Counted from the first letter of the stretch, positions 53,419 to 61,834 are shown. The stretch is DNA of 64,000 nt from Saccharofermentans sp. (GCA_016292135.1 JAEFAZ010000004.1:124001-188000); one strand, 5' to 3'. Numbers and translations are program-made. The notes: generated by a model from the sequence alone, not told the origin.

Positions 53419-54096
53419 TCACTTCTTCACGATCTTATTGAATTGGGGCCTTATCTCAAGTTCGCTTATGACTACTCCTTCGGGCGCCGTGACAGCGTTC
53501 ATTACGGCACGTGCAACTTCATCGGCAGTAAGGCAGCTTCCGCTGTCAGGAGCAAAATCCGCATTGCGGTAGAGGGCGGTATCCGTGAGATCCGGACAGA
53601 CTGTAATGACCTTCACGCCGTTCTTCCTCTCCTCTTCGAAAAGAGATCTTCCAAAAGACCTAAGGCCCGCCTTGACGGCGCCGTAGCAGGCGGCATGTGT
53701 GTTTATCCTGGTCGCCGTGACCGATGCAATATTTACGATCATCCCTTTTCTCTCGCGGAGGCCGGGCAGGAACTGCCTGCACAGGAGCATGGGGAGTTCG
53801 AGGTCGACCCTGACCATCTCGGAAATCTCGCCGGAAGCCAGCTGCCCGTGCACGCCATAGTAAGCGCAGCCCGCGCAGTTGACGAGGATATCGACAGGTC
53901 CTATGTCCGTCATGGCATTGAGGGCGCGCGGTAAATCCGTAAGATCCATCTCCACCGTCCGGAAAGGATTATCCGCTTCGAACTTGCGGCCGAATCCGAT
54001 AACATCGTATCCTTCGGAAGAAAGCATCTTTGCGATCGCCCTTCCGATACCGGAGGAAGCTCCGGTCACCACTGCCGTCTTTGAAGTCATTTCCAT
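53419..54096 (-). CDS. Short-chain dehydrogenase/reductase
   Basis: 225 residues, classical SDR: TGASSGIGR (11-19) for NAD(P), NCAG around residue 80, catalytic Ser in NIASVTATR and the YxxxK pair in CYGAVKAG. The substrate is unknown. It overlaps the SPL-like gene by 10 bases and abuts the acyltransferase. The ATG at 54096 has a distant GGAG (12 bases); ATG 54090 is a possible alternative. Confidence 0.88.
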   Translation of the reverse strand: MEMTSKTAVVTGASSGIGRAIAKMLSSEGYDVIGFGRKFEADNPFRTVEMDLTDLPRALNAMTDIGPVDILVNCAGCAYYGVHGQLASGEISEMVRVDLELPMLLCRQFLPGLRERKGMIVNIASVTATRINTHAACYGAVKAGLRSFGRSLFEEERKNGVKVITVCPDLTDTALYRNADFAPDSGSCLTADEVARAVMNAVTAPEGVVISELEIRPQFNKIVKK

Positions 54097-55091
54097 AGAT
54101 ATATCTTTCTCCTTTCGGTGTGTTTCAGGAGTTCTTTCATCACAAGATCCGTCATGGCATCCGCCTTGACTTCAGGATAAGACATGACACCTCCCTTGTT
54201 GTCATAAGGATACCATGCAGCTTCGGAAAGAGGACCGTTCTTCCGCATGCGCCTGACATAATCCGCTGAGATCCTGAACGTTCCCAGGGAGATATCACGG
54301 ACCGCATTAAGATCCACCGCGGAAGATACCTGCTCCATAAATCTTCCATATACAGATGCGAAATCTTCTATATGCATCAGAGGATCGAAACAGAGCCTGA
54401 CATTAGCTCCCGAACCGAGCGCTGCCTTGACGGCATTGAGGCGGGATGACAGGTGCGGTGTCTTCTTCTCATACTTTTCGATGACTTCATCCGGTGAGAG
54501 CGTGAACGCATAGATTATGTGCTCCGATGAGATGAAATCCGAAGGGGCTGACTTGGTCCTTATCTCTATGGTAAGGCCTTCCCTGTCCTTCGCGTAATCG
54601 GTCCACATGTCACAGAGGCCCGTAAGTCCGTTGAGAGCCAGAAGATCTGTGTCGTAGGAGATGCAAAGATACAAAGGCCCTTCCTCGAGTTTCCTGTCGA
54701 CCTCTTTCTGATAGTCTTCGAAGTTTACGAAGACGACGATGTTCGGCGTATCGTAAACACCTTTCAGGAAACAGTAATCACAGTCGTAGATGCAGTTCAT
54801 CACGGAATTCGTATAGGAGAAATTCTCCATGTCAAAATCCTGGCACATCGGGGCGCCTTCGTAGATGAGACGGCCCGTGTTGCGGGCCAGTATAAGGGAG
54901 CGGCTTTTCTTTTGAACGTCGTACTGCTGACGGGATCTCGCGAAGACATCCTTATAGTGACTGACAGGTATTATCTTCGCATTGGGAAGGCGGGAGACTA
55001 TCCTTTCCGTCACGGCGTCTCCAAACAGGTCTTTTTCGATATAGATACGGGCGAAGTCATTCCGTGAGCATGTCTTTGATCCTTCTTGCAT
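54087..55091 (-). CDS. Spore photoproduct lyase-like radical SAM protein
   Basis: 334 residues. It has the SPL layout: VFARSRQQYDVQKKSRSLILAR before the cluster, Cys100-x3-Cys104-x2-Cys107 (NCIYDCDYCFLKG), and later IEIRTKSAPSDF and GANVRLCFDPLMHIED. SPL repairs thymine dimers of spores; its H-donor Cys region (SCTSD in true SPL) appears here as SYDTD, so the equivalent Cys is not clearly kept and the reaction may differ. The start at 55091 has AAGGAG 6 bases before; the frame runs open to 55142. It overlaps the nucleosidase gene by 35 bases and the SDR gene by 10. Confidence 0.8.
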   Translation of the reverse strand: MQEGSKTCSRNDFARIYIEKDLFGDAVTERIVSRLPNAKIIPVSHYKDVFARSRQQYDVQKKSRSLILARNTGRLIYEGAPMCQDFDMENFSYTNSVMNCIYDCDYCFLKGVYDTPNIVVFVNFEDYQKEVDRKLEEGPLYLCISYDTDLLALNGLTGLCDMWTDYAKDREGLTIEIRTKSAPSDFISSEHIIYAFTLSPDEVIEKYEKKTPHLSSRLNAVKAALGSGANVRLCFDPLMHIEDFASVYGRFMEQVSSAVDLNAVRDISLGTFRISADYVRRMRKNGPLSEAAWYPYDNKGGVMSYPEVKADAMTDLVMKELLKHTERRKIYLWK

Positions 55092-55824
55092 AGACTGCTC
55101 CTTCTTTCTTGTTTCCCGCAGGGAGTACGCCCTTCTTCTCAAGTTCCGCTATATAGTCTTCAACGTCTTTCAGTTTGCCTGACGCCTTCGCATATCTTAA
55201 GAGATTGTTCATGTCGTTGTTCATGGCTTCGGTAAGACAGAGCTTTCCGCGGAGATCGGGAAGGGATAGGATCTCCTGCTGTTCGTAAGATCTTGCCGCC
55301 AGCCTTTCTATCGCGGATTTTATGGTGTCCTTATGCTTGGATATGATCCCCGTCATCATCTCGTCTGCCGGGATATCCTTGCCGTGGTCGGATACGATCT
55401 TGATGAAGAGCATGGAATCCGGTGAGAAGAACTTCTGTCCCGCTTCAAACACCGCAGACGCTTCCTCATCGTAAAGCTCGCCCGGCTTAGTTTCTGTCAC
55501 GATGTCATCGCTCGTGAAGATATGTCCCTCATCTATGTCTTCCGGAAAGAGCGAGAGGTCCGGATAGTATTCCCTGCCGCTCCTCATGTCGGTGATCTTG
55601 TTTATGAAATGAAGGCTTCCTGCAGAGATGTCCTCTCCCGCGCCGCACACTCCGATATTAAGGATCTTGTCGTAAGGAGAGACCTTGCCGGAATCGATCA
55701 GTTTCTTTACTGAATAATAAGCATTGTCAGGCCCTATGCCCGTCAGTATGCAGGTCATGCCGTCCCTCATCAGATCAGAGACTGCCTCCGCCTCACATTT
55801 CATCGCAGCTATCAGCCAGATCAT
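55057..55824 (-). CDS. MTA/SAH nucleosidase-like phosphorylase-superfamily protein
   Basis: 255 residues. The PNP/UDP-type fold is seen from IAAMKCEAEAV (acid like Glu12 of MTAN), TGIGPDNAYYSV, NIGVCGAGE, LYDEEASAVFEAG (the DMEGAA loop) and IKIVSDHGKD (catalytic Asp). The last 55 residues are a helical extension beyond the normal fold. Hydrolysis of methylthioadenosine, SAH or 5'-deoxyadenosine is likely. It starts the operon that continues with the SPL-like radical SAM gene, whose by-product could be 5'-deoxyadenosine. Confidence 0.78.
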   Translation of the reverse strand: MIWLIAAMKCEAEAVSDLMRDGMTCILTGIGPDNAYYSVKKLIDSGKVSPYDKILNIGVCGAGEDISAGSLHFINKITDMRSGREYYPDLSLFPEDIDEGHIFTSDDIVTETKPGELYDEEASAVFEAGQKFFSPDSMLFIKIVSDHGKDIPADEMMTGIISKHKDTIKSAIERLAARSYEQQEILSLPDLRGKLCLTEAMNNDMNNLLRYAKASGKLKDVEDYIAELEKKGVLPAGNKKEGAVYARRIKDMLTE

Positions 55825-55854
55825 ATCCCGCTTCCCTCCTTTATATTGTCTAAT

Positions 55855-55885
55855 ATTATACAGAACTTGAAGAGGATTGTTTCAA
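55855..55885 (-). promoter_or_regulatory. Promoter of the nucleosidase operon
   Basis: On the minus strand TTGAAA (55885-55880) and a perfect TATAAT (55860-55855), 19 bases apart, 31 bases before the start. It overlaps the trpS promoter. Confidence 0.5.
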
Positions 55886-55895
55886 GTGATAAAAT
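55867..55895 (+). promoter_or_regulatory. Promoter of trpS
   Basis: TTGAAG (55867-55872) and TAAAAT (55890-55895), 17 bases apart, 36 bases before the start. ACTTGAA (55865-55871) and TTCAAGT (55881-55887) are inverted arms covering the -35 boxes of both divergent promoters. Confidence 0.5.
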
Positions 55896-55930
55896 TACGC
55901 GAACGATTTAAGCGCGAAAGAGGTATAACC

Positions 55931-56920
55931 ATGGACAGACTCTTAACAGGATTGCAGCCTTCGGGCGCACTTACGATCGGCAACTACTGCGGAGGCATCA
56001 GCCAGATCGTCAACTATCAGGACAAGTACGAGACTTTCCTCTTCGTACCTGACATGCATGCCATCACGGTCCCCCAGGATCCTGAAGCACTGCACCGCAA
56101 CATCATCAACGCTATCGCAATGTACATCGCATGCGGAGTCGATCCCGACCTCCCCAACATGCATATCTATATCCAGTCCGAAAACCTCTATCACGCAAAC
56201 CTGTCCTGGATATTCGAGTGCCACACGCCCCACGGCGACCTGACACGTATGCACCAGTTCAAGGCAAAGTCAGCAAAAAACGAAGCCTTCACCGAAGGTC
56301 TCGTAACATATCCCGACCTCATGGCTGCAGACATCCTTCTCTACGATGCAAAATACGTTCCCACGGGGATCGACCAGAAGCAGCATGTTGAGCTCGCAAG
56401 GAATCTCGCAGACCGTTTCAACAACCGCTACGGCGAACTCTTCGTTGTACCCGAGCCCCTGATCCCCGTGATCGGCGCCAAGATCCGCGACCTGCAGAAC
56501 CCAGAGCAGAAGATGAGCAAGTCCACAGACAATCCCAAGGCATCTGTCTTCCTCTCCGATGACGAGAAGGTCATCCGCAAGAAGATCATGAGCGCCGTAA
56601 CGGATTCCGACGGCAAGATCGCTTTCGATGAGGAGAACAAGCCGGGCGTATCCAATCTCCTCACCATCTATTCCGCTTTCTCCGGATGCACGATCGAAGA
56701 CTCCGTTGCCAAGTTCGAAGGCGGCGGATACGGCGACCTCAAGAAGGCCGTTGCGGAAGTCCTCGTTGAGAAGCTCACGGCTTTCCAGGACAAGTACAAC
56801 AAGATCCTTGCATCCGGTACGATCGACGAGATCCTCGACCGCGGACGCGACTACTCCATCGAGATCGCTGCCGCCAAGTACGAGCAGGTCAGAAGAGCCG
56901 TAGGATTCGGAAGGATCTGA
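55931..56920 (+). CDS. trpS: Tryptophanyl-tRNA synthetase
   Basis: 329 residues, class I synthetase dimer. The HIGH-like SGALTIGNYCGG (about 8-19), the QKMSKSTDN signature (about 195-203) and GVSNLLTIYSAFSG are present. The ATG at 55931 is preceded by AAGAGGT; a frame open to 55877 lacks a ribosome site. The leader is too short for a T-box, which many Bacillota trpS genes carry. Confidence 0.97.
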   Translation: MDRLLTGLQPSGALTIGNYCGGISQIVNYQDKYETFLFVPDMHAITVPQDPEALHRNIINAIAMYIACGVDPDLPNMHIYIQSENLYHANLSWIFECHTPHGDLTRMHQFKAKSAKNEAFTEGLVTYPDLMAADILLYDAKYVPTGIDQKQHVELARNLADRFNNRYGELFVVPEPLIPVIGAKIRDLQNPEQKMSKSTDNPKASVFLSDDEKVIRKKIMSAVTDSDGKIAFDEENKPGVSNLLTIYSAFSGCTIEDSVAKFEGGGYGDLKKAVAEVLVEKLTAFQDKYNKILASGTIDEILDRGRDYSIEIAAAKYEQVRRAVGFGRI

Positions 56921-56945
56921 TAGGTTTATTTGATCATTTATAAAG

Positions 56946-56972
56946 CTGTCTCGATGATCGGGACAGTTTTTT
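56946..56972 (+). terminator. Terminator of trpS
   Basis: CTGTCTCG (56946-56953) and CGGGACAG (56959-56966), one wobble pair, then a run of six T. Confidence 0.85.
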
Positions 56973-56976
56973 CTTT

Positions 56977-57041
56977 TGGTAGCACTAAACCGCCATTTTG
57001 GTAGCAGTTACTGCTACCAATTTACCCTTTTACTGCTACCA
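56977..57041. repeat. Symmetric array of four TGGTAGCA half-sites
   Basis: TGGTAGCA at 56977-56984 and 56999-57006, and its complement TGCTACCA at 57012-57019 and 57034-57041. The four sites are exactly symmetric about 57009, with 22-base steps on each side. The central pair forms TTGGTAGCAGT/ACTGCTACCAA. The last site covers the stop codon of the macrodomain gene. As RNA it would fold into a long interrupted hairpin. Confidence 0.7.
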
Positions 57042-57557
57042 ATCAAGTTTTTCTTTGACTTCTTCGCCCAATGCGAGTATCCCATCATCTATAACCGCGA
57101 AAATGATATCAATTTCATAGTCAGGATGACTGTTGATGAAATCCCTGCATGATCTGAGTGCGACCTCCCAGGCCTGTCTCTTGGGATAACCGTAGATCCC
57201 CGCAGATATGAGAGGAAATGCTATCGAATGACAATCATTCTCAATGGCCCTTTTAAGGGAGTTTTCATATGCTCCGTAGAGGAGTTCCGCTTCATTGCTG
57301 TTGCCGCCTCTCCATATGGGACCTACGGCATGGATGACGAACTTTGCGGGAAGATCAAATCCGGGCGTTATCACGGCCTTGCCCGTAGGACACCCTCCTA
57401 TCTCATCACAGGCTTTCTCCATCTTCGCCCAGCCCGCTTCACGGAATATCGCACCGCATACTCCGCTGCCGCCCGCAAGGCGGGAATTCGCGGCGTTGAC
57501 GACCGCATCTGTTGCAAGTTCTGTGATACTTATCTTCTTTATCGATATGGAACTCAT
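57036..57557 (-). CDS. Macrodomain ADP-ribose hydrolase
   Basis: 173 residues, one macro domain. The ADP-ribose loops are DAVVNAANSRLAGGSGVCGAIFR split over 17-39, the HAVGPIW strand (about 76-82) and the phosphate loop LISAGIYGYPKRQA (about 119-132). MacroD-type members remove O-acetyl-ADP-ribose or protein ADP-ribosylation. The start at 57557 has AAAGGAG 6 bases before. The gap to the nitroreductase stop is 10 bases, so they are one operon. Its TAG stop lies in the TGGTAGCA repeat. Confidence 0.9.
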   Translation of the reverse strand: MSSISIKKISITELATDAVVNAANSRLAGGSGVCGAIFREAGWAKMEKACDEIGGCPTGKAVITPGFDLPAKFVIHAVGPIWRGGNSNEAELLYGAYENSLKRAIENDCHSIAFPLISAGIYGYPKRQAWEVALRSCRDFINSHPDYEIDIIFAVIDDGILALGEEVKEKLDW

Positions 57558-57567
57558 GATTTCTCCT

Positions 57568-58095
57568 TTACTTAACGTAGAAGACCCTGCCTTCGTTCCT
57601 TGCGGGAGGAGATGCAAGGTCGCCTTCCATATAACCTACGGCGCAGTGGCCTATTCCTTCGTAATCACCTTCGACGCCGAGGTCCTTTAACAACTGCTTC
57701 CATTCATCCTGTTCGAATTCTTCCTTCGCACGGTGGATCCAGATGCTGCCCAGGCCCAAAGAATATGCTGCATTCATCATGTTGCCCATGGTGAGGGATC
57801 CGTCGTAGAGATATGTCATGCAGTCTTTGTTTGCAAGCACTATGAGGATCGCAGGCGCCCCGTAGAAGGGATCGAATCCTTCTCCCCAGCCGCCGACGGC
57901 CCGGTTGGCATCAGACAGCCTGTCACGCACTTCCTTGTTGGTAACGGCTACGATTATCGAAGCCTGCTTGCCCATGCCGCTCGGTGCATAAAGACCTGCT
58001 TCGATGATCTTGTCCAGGTCTTCAGCAGAAGGCATGTCAGGCTTAAAGCTCCTTATGCTCCTTCTTTCTTCCATTGCCCTGATGATATCGTTCAT
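57568..58095 (-). CDS. Nitroreductase family flavoprotein
   Basis: 175 residues. FMN-site ERRSIRSFKPDMP (about 10-22), YAPSGMGKQ (about 36-44), GSLTMGNMMNAAYSLGLGSIWIHR and the closing IGHCAVGY fit the NfsA/NfnB fold. These enzymes reduce nitro groups, quinones or flavin with NAD(P)H; the true substrate is not evident. GGGGAGGTG precedes the ATG. It is first of a two-gene operon with the macrodomain gene. Confidence 0.9.
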   Translation of the reverse strand: MNDIIRAMEERRSIRSFKPDMPSAEDLDKIIEAGLYAPSGMGKQASIIVAVTNKEVRDRLSDANRAVGGWGEGFDPFYGAPAILIVLANKDCMTYLYDGSLTMGNMMNAAYSLGLGSIWIHRAKEEFEQDEWKQLLKDLGVEGDYEGIGHCAVGYMEGDLASPPARNEGRVFYVK

Positions 58096-58139
58096 GGTAA
58101 CACCTCCCCTTGCTATTTCCGCAGTATACGGATGTTTAG

Positions 58140-58145
58140 ATTATA
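58140..58145 (-). promoter_or_regulatory. -10 box of the nitroreductase-macrodomain operon
   Basis: Perfect TATAAT on the minus strand, 45 bases before the start; the -35 is weak. Confidence 0.4.
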
Positions 58146-58156
58146 CAGTCGGGGAA

Positions 58157-58191
58157 ATAAAAAAGCATGCCGTGTAAGTTCAAAGCATGCT
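58157..58191 (-). terminator. Terminator of the fakB-fakA operon
   Basis: On the minus strand AGCATGC (58191-58185) pairs with GCATGCT (58170-58164) over a 14-base loop, then TTTTTTATTT. It lies just after the last hydrolase gene. Confidence 0.7.
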
Positions 58192-58199
58192 CAATTTTT

Positions 58200-59147
58200 T
58201 CAGTTCAATTCTTCTTTGATGAAATTCTCGATCGCCTCATCGTAAGCTTCGGGATGCACGAGACGGCTTCTCGAATGTTCGCCCGATTCCATCCAGGCAA
58301 TATGCTTATGAGCTGATCCGCACTTTTCGAAAAGCTTGACCGCATTCTCGGGAAGCGCATAGGAATCCTTGCGGCTTTGGATCATGAGGATCGGCTTCTT
58401 CATCTTGTCGATACGGAAGATAGGTCCGTCTGTGACCATATCGCCGCCGCCAATATGCTTTTCGAGTTTTGTCAGTATCCAAAGACCCAGTCCTATGGGG
58501 CGCTTTTGTTCTACCATGTGAAGCTTGAAGGGTTCGTAGAATCTGGTATACATTCCTTCCGATACCATCGCGTCAAGATATTCCGGACACTCGTCGGAAG
58601 TGAGCGCGTTAAGCGCGGTAGAAGAACCGATGCATATACCGTGCAGGATGACTGACTTGTTGCCGAACTTATCGTGGAGCATCTTTGACCACTCGATGAT
58701 GTCACGGTATTCCTTGCATCCGAGAGCGTTGTATTTTCCCTCCGACAGACCGTGTGATCTGTTGTCGATGACGAGGATGTTGTAACCGGATCTCTCATAG
58801 GGCGGTGCAAAGAAGTAAGAGTAATTGCAACCTTCGGTACGGCCTGCGATCATTATAGCCGCGCGGTCGAAACCGAGATCGAAATATTCGCCTGCGAGCT
58901 TAAATCCGTCTGATGTTACGGATACTTCCTGCTTATACTGTTCATGAGCCTTGCCCCATTCTGCGCCCTCATCGAAAAGCCTCTGATATTCGGGATCTTC
59001 CGGGAAGGAGCTCTTCCTTCCCCACTTCTCGGGCTTGGTCCTTACGAGCAGAAGACGCCATACTATCCAGGCTGCCAGGGGCGGCATGGGCAATACGAGA
59101 ACGGCTATTACTATTACGATTATCAGAACTACAGTTTCCCAGCCCAT
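58200..59147 (-). CDS. Membrane-anchored alpha/beta hydrolase with Cys at the nucleophile elbow
   Basis: 315 residues: membrane helix at about 5-30, then an alpha/beta hydrolase domain. The oxyanion strand AIMIAGRTEG, ILVIDNRSHGLSEG, and the nucleophile elbow are in order; the elbow reads HGICIG, so Cys172 takes the usual Ser place. The catalytic Asp candidate is in MIQSRKD and the His in MESGEHSRSRL. Cys nucleophiles are known in dienelactone hydrolases; whether this one is active is open. It starts one base after the fakA stop. A second hydrolase in the same operon keeps Ser. Confidence 0.82.
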   Translation of the reverse strand: MGWETVVLIIVIVIAVLVLPMPPLAAWIVWRLLLVRTKPEKWGRKSSFPEDPEYQRLFDEGAEWGKAHEQYKQEVSVTSDGFKLAGEYFDLGFDRAAIMIAGRTEGCNYSYFFAPPYERSGYNILVIDNRSHGLSEGKYNALGCKEYRDIIEWSKMLHDKFGNKSVILHGICIGSSTALNALTSDECPEYLDAMVSEGMYTRFYEPFKLHMVEQKRPIGLGLWILTKLEKHIGGGDMVTDGPIFRIDKMKKPILMIQSRKDSYALPENAVKLFEKCGSAHKHIAWMESGEHSRSRLVHPEAYDEAIENFIKEELN

Positions 59148-59148
59148 A

Positions 59149-60855
59149 TCACGCTATACCTATTATCCAGCTGTAGAGTGACTGTCCGCCGTTGAATACG
59201 GCAACATCCATGAGAGGGAACTGCTCGGCTATCTTATCCGTCAGGAGATATTCATCGTCATCTGTCGTGCCTTCGCCTCTGAAGATGACGCAGATCTCCT
59301 TATCTGCTATATCAGGTATCTCAACGATGCCTCTTATGAGAGTGTTGGCCCACTCGTTCTCGAAATCGGATTCGGGACATGCCAGTATGACTTCATCGTC
59401 GAGCGTGACAAAACCGTCACCTTCGCTTAAAGATACATGCTCGTTGGAAAATGCTTTCGTTGCCCTTGTCATGGCCAGGCAGGAAACACCTTCTATACCG
59501 GACTTCATCTGGGCGATCCTCTTCTCGACATCGGTCTCGCTGGGATTCTCCATGGCTTTCGCAAAATAGCCTTCCGCGATGTTGGCGGATTCGAGGACAA
59601 CGATCTTCGGCATCTTCTCTTCGCCTATCTCTCCGGCGTAGAGCTTCTCAGCCTGGACGGCTGCAAGGATCGTATTCTTGTTGTCTGGAAGGACGACGAT
59701 CGTATCGGCATTAAGGCCTGCATATTCGTTGACGAAATCCTGGGCGGGAACGTTCATGGAAGGACCCGCATCGATAACCGCATCACAGCCCAATGTCCTG
59801 AAGGTGCTCTTCACACCCTCACCGTTTACGACGGCTACAACAGCCATAGGCTTGCGGTTCTCTTCCTTGAGCTTTAAGGTGTTGCGGTGATTATGCATTA
59901 CCTGCATGTTCTCAAGCTTGAAAGTGATGAACTCGCCGTAAGCCTGGGCGGTCTCTATGACCTTCGCGGGCTTCTTGGTGTGGATATGGACCTTGACTCT
60001 CATGTCATCCTGGATCGCGACTATGGAATTACCGAAGTCAGACATATCGTTGATGAACTTGTTGAGCCTGAAGTTCTTTAAATAATCCTTGCCCTTCATC
60101 ATCTGAAGGATGAATTCCATGCAGTAACCGTCAACGAAAACGGAGTTCTCGTTGAAATGCTCCATGTCGATCATGGGCGACGATTCGGCAGACATTCCTT
60201 CAGGGAGGGCCGCGGGCTTGCTCTTCTGCTTGTTCTCGACCTTCTCGCCGTAGAGGTATTTGAGCATGCCTTCGACGATGTAGATATAACCGATGGCGCC
60301 GCTGTCGACAACGCCTTCTTCTTTCAGAACATCGAGGAGTTCAGGAGTGATAGTAAGGGTCTTTTTCATCTCGGCAAGATACATCGAGAGCATATCCTCG
60401 ACCGGAGTCCTTCTTCCGATCTGAGCCCTTATGTTTTCGATGCCGAGACGTGTGACCGTGAGGATCGTTCCTTCTGTCGGTTTTACAACGGCCTTATATG
60501 CGCTCCTGTAACCTCTGATGCAGGCGTTACGGAGTTCCGCCGCACTGACCGTGGGGCATCTTGAAAGTTCGAGATAGAGTCCGTTGAAGAACTGGGAGAG
60601 GATAACGCCTGAATTGCCTCGTGCGCTGTAGAGCATTCCCTTCGACAGGGACTGCAGGAACAGATTGGCCTCTGCGGCAGGCTTGGCGGACTTGAGACCG
60701 CCTTCGAGCGTGAGCCTCATGTTCGTTCCCGTATCGCCGTCAGGCACCGGGAAGACATTCAGCATGTTTACTTCTTCTTCATGGCAGCGTATGTTCTCAA
60801 GGCCGTTCTCGAACATGGCCCGCAGAACGTTGCCATCAACCCTCATCGTCTTCAT
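59149..60855 (-). CDS. fakA: Fatty acid kinase catalytic subunit (DhaL/YloV type)
   Basis: 568 residues. N-terminal DhaL ATP-binding domain (1-205) with NVFPVPDGDTGTNMRLTL (metal-binding Asp residues), a middle domain (about 225-330) with DGYCMEFILQMMKG, and a C-terminal DegV-like domain (about 335-568) with VAVVNGEGVKSTFRTLGCD and VVLPDNKNTILAA. FakA phosphorylates fatty acids held by FakB, feeding phospholipid synthesis. A DegV/FakB gene lies 31 bases upstream. The start at 60855 has AAGGG at a somewhat long spacing. Confidence 0.92.
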   Translation of the reverse strand: MKTMRVDGNVLRAMFENGLENIRCHEEEVNMLNVFPVPDGDTGTNMRLTLEGGLKSAKPAAEANLFLQSLSKGMLYSARGNSGVILSQFFNGLYLELSRCPTVSAAELRNACIRGYRSAYKAVVKPTEGTILTVTRLGIENIRAQIGRRTPVEDMLSMYLAEMKKTLTITPELLDVLKEEGVVDSGAIGYIYIVEGMLKYLYGEKVENKQKSKPAALPEGMSAESSPMIDMEHFNENSVFVDGYCMEFILQMMKGKDYLKNFRLNKFINDMSDFGNSIVAIQDDMRVKVHIHTKKPAKVIETAQAYGEFITFKLENMQVMHNHRNTLKLKEENRKPMAVVAVVNGEGVKSTFRTLGCDAVIDAGPSMNVPAQDFVNEYAGLNADTIVVLPDNKNTILAAVQAEKLYAGEIGEEKMPKIVVLESANIAEGYFAKAMENPSETDVEKRIAQMKSGIEGVSCLAMTRATKAFSNEHVSLSEGDGFVTLDDEVILACPESDFENEWANTLIRGIVEIPDIADKEICVIFRGEGTTDDDEYLLTDKIAEQFPLMDVAVFNGGQSLYSWIIGIA

Positions 60856-60886
60856 CGCATGATATCCCTTCTCGAACTATCCCCTC

Positions 60887-61819
60887 TTATCCTTCGGCAA
60901 GAGCACCCTCGATGATCGCCTTCTCTTCAACAAGGCCCTCGGAAATGGGCTTGCCGAGATAGAAAGCTCCCATGAGACCTGTTCCGATGTTTACGCCGCA
61001 AGGAGGGAAGATATCGTTGATATAAACTTCCTTGGGATGGAACTTCTCTTCGATCATCTTCTTGTATTCTTCAGCCTGAGCCTGTCTCATCGTATGAGCG
61101 ATGAAGATGATCTGCTCTTCGGGATTCTCGATGGTCTCTTCCATGTACTTCAGGAGGACCTTGTAACCGGCCTTGGCACCGCGTGCCTTGCCGAGGATGG
61201 ATGTCTTACCGGACTCGTCAACTTCGCCGATGGGCTTGATGCCTGCGAGCTGACCGAAGAATGCCTTGGCATTCGTGATACGGCCCTTCTTTGCGAGGAT
61301 CGAAAGATCGTCCATCCAGCCTGCCTGGTGGTAACGGTTCTTGTTCTCTTCGATGTAATCGGCAACTTCGGTCATGGACTTGCCTTCCTCGCGCTTCATG
61401 GCAGCGTGAACAGCCATGAGACCGTAGCTTGTGGAATATCTTCTGGAATCCACACAGTGGATCTTGATGTCGGGATACTTCTTCATGACGGCATCAGCTG
61501 CTGCCTTGGAGAAATTATATGTACCGCTCATGCCCTCGGAGATCGTGATGAAGAGGATGTCCTTGCCCTCTGCTGCGATCTTCTCGAACTGATCGGTGAA
61601 CTCTGCGACCGACGGCGGAGCTGTTGCAAACCCGTTAGGGTCCTTTCTGAGATCAGCGTAGAACTGGTCTCTGGGATACTGGTCCCAGTCTGACTGCCAC
61701 ATGATCTCATTACCTGCAGGCAGCTTGATGTGTGTGGGGATAACGATGATATCGTACTTCTCACAGAAACTCTTGGGGACGTCAGATGTGGCGTCAACCA
61801 TGATCGCAAATTTGTTCAT
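60887..61819 (-). CDS. fakB: DegV family fatty-acid-binding protein
   Basis: 310 residues. The DegV fold opens with MVDATSDVPKSF and has the fatty-acid-site TISEGMSGTYNFSKAAAD (about 96-113), VDSRRYSTSYG, and LSILAKKGRITNAKAF. FakB presents fatty acid to FakA for phosphorylation. GGGAGG precedes the ATG. It lies directly before fakA, which supports the pairing; in many genomes they are apart. Confidence 0.9.
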   Translation of the reverse strand: MNKFAIMVDATSDVPKSFCEKYDIIVIPTHIKLPAGNEIMWQSDWDQYPRDQFYADLRKDPNGFATAPPSVAEFTDQFEKIAAEGKDILFITISEGMSGTYNFSKAAADAVMKKYPDIKIHCVDSRRYSTSYGLMAVHAAMKREEGKSMTEVADYIEENKNRYHQAGWMDDLSILAKKGRITNAKAFFGQLAGIKPIGEVDESGKTSILGKARGAKAGYKVLLKYMEETIENPEEQIIFIAHTMRQAQAEEYKKMIEEKFHPKEVYINDIFPPCGVNIGTGLMGAFYLGKPISEGLVEEKAIIEGALAEG

Positions 61820-61834
61820 TTTCGAACCTCCCTT

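Noticed and set aside
55825..55930. T-box leader for trpS
   Set aside because: The upstream region is about 106 bases and shared with a divergent promoter; no T-box sequence or antiterminator was seen.
56977..57041. Short CRISPR-like array
   Set aside because: The units are 8 bases, two in each orientation, with no spacers of equal repeat context and no cas genes.
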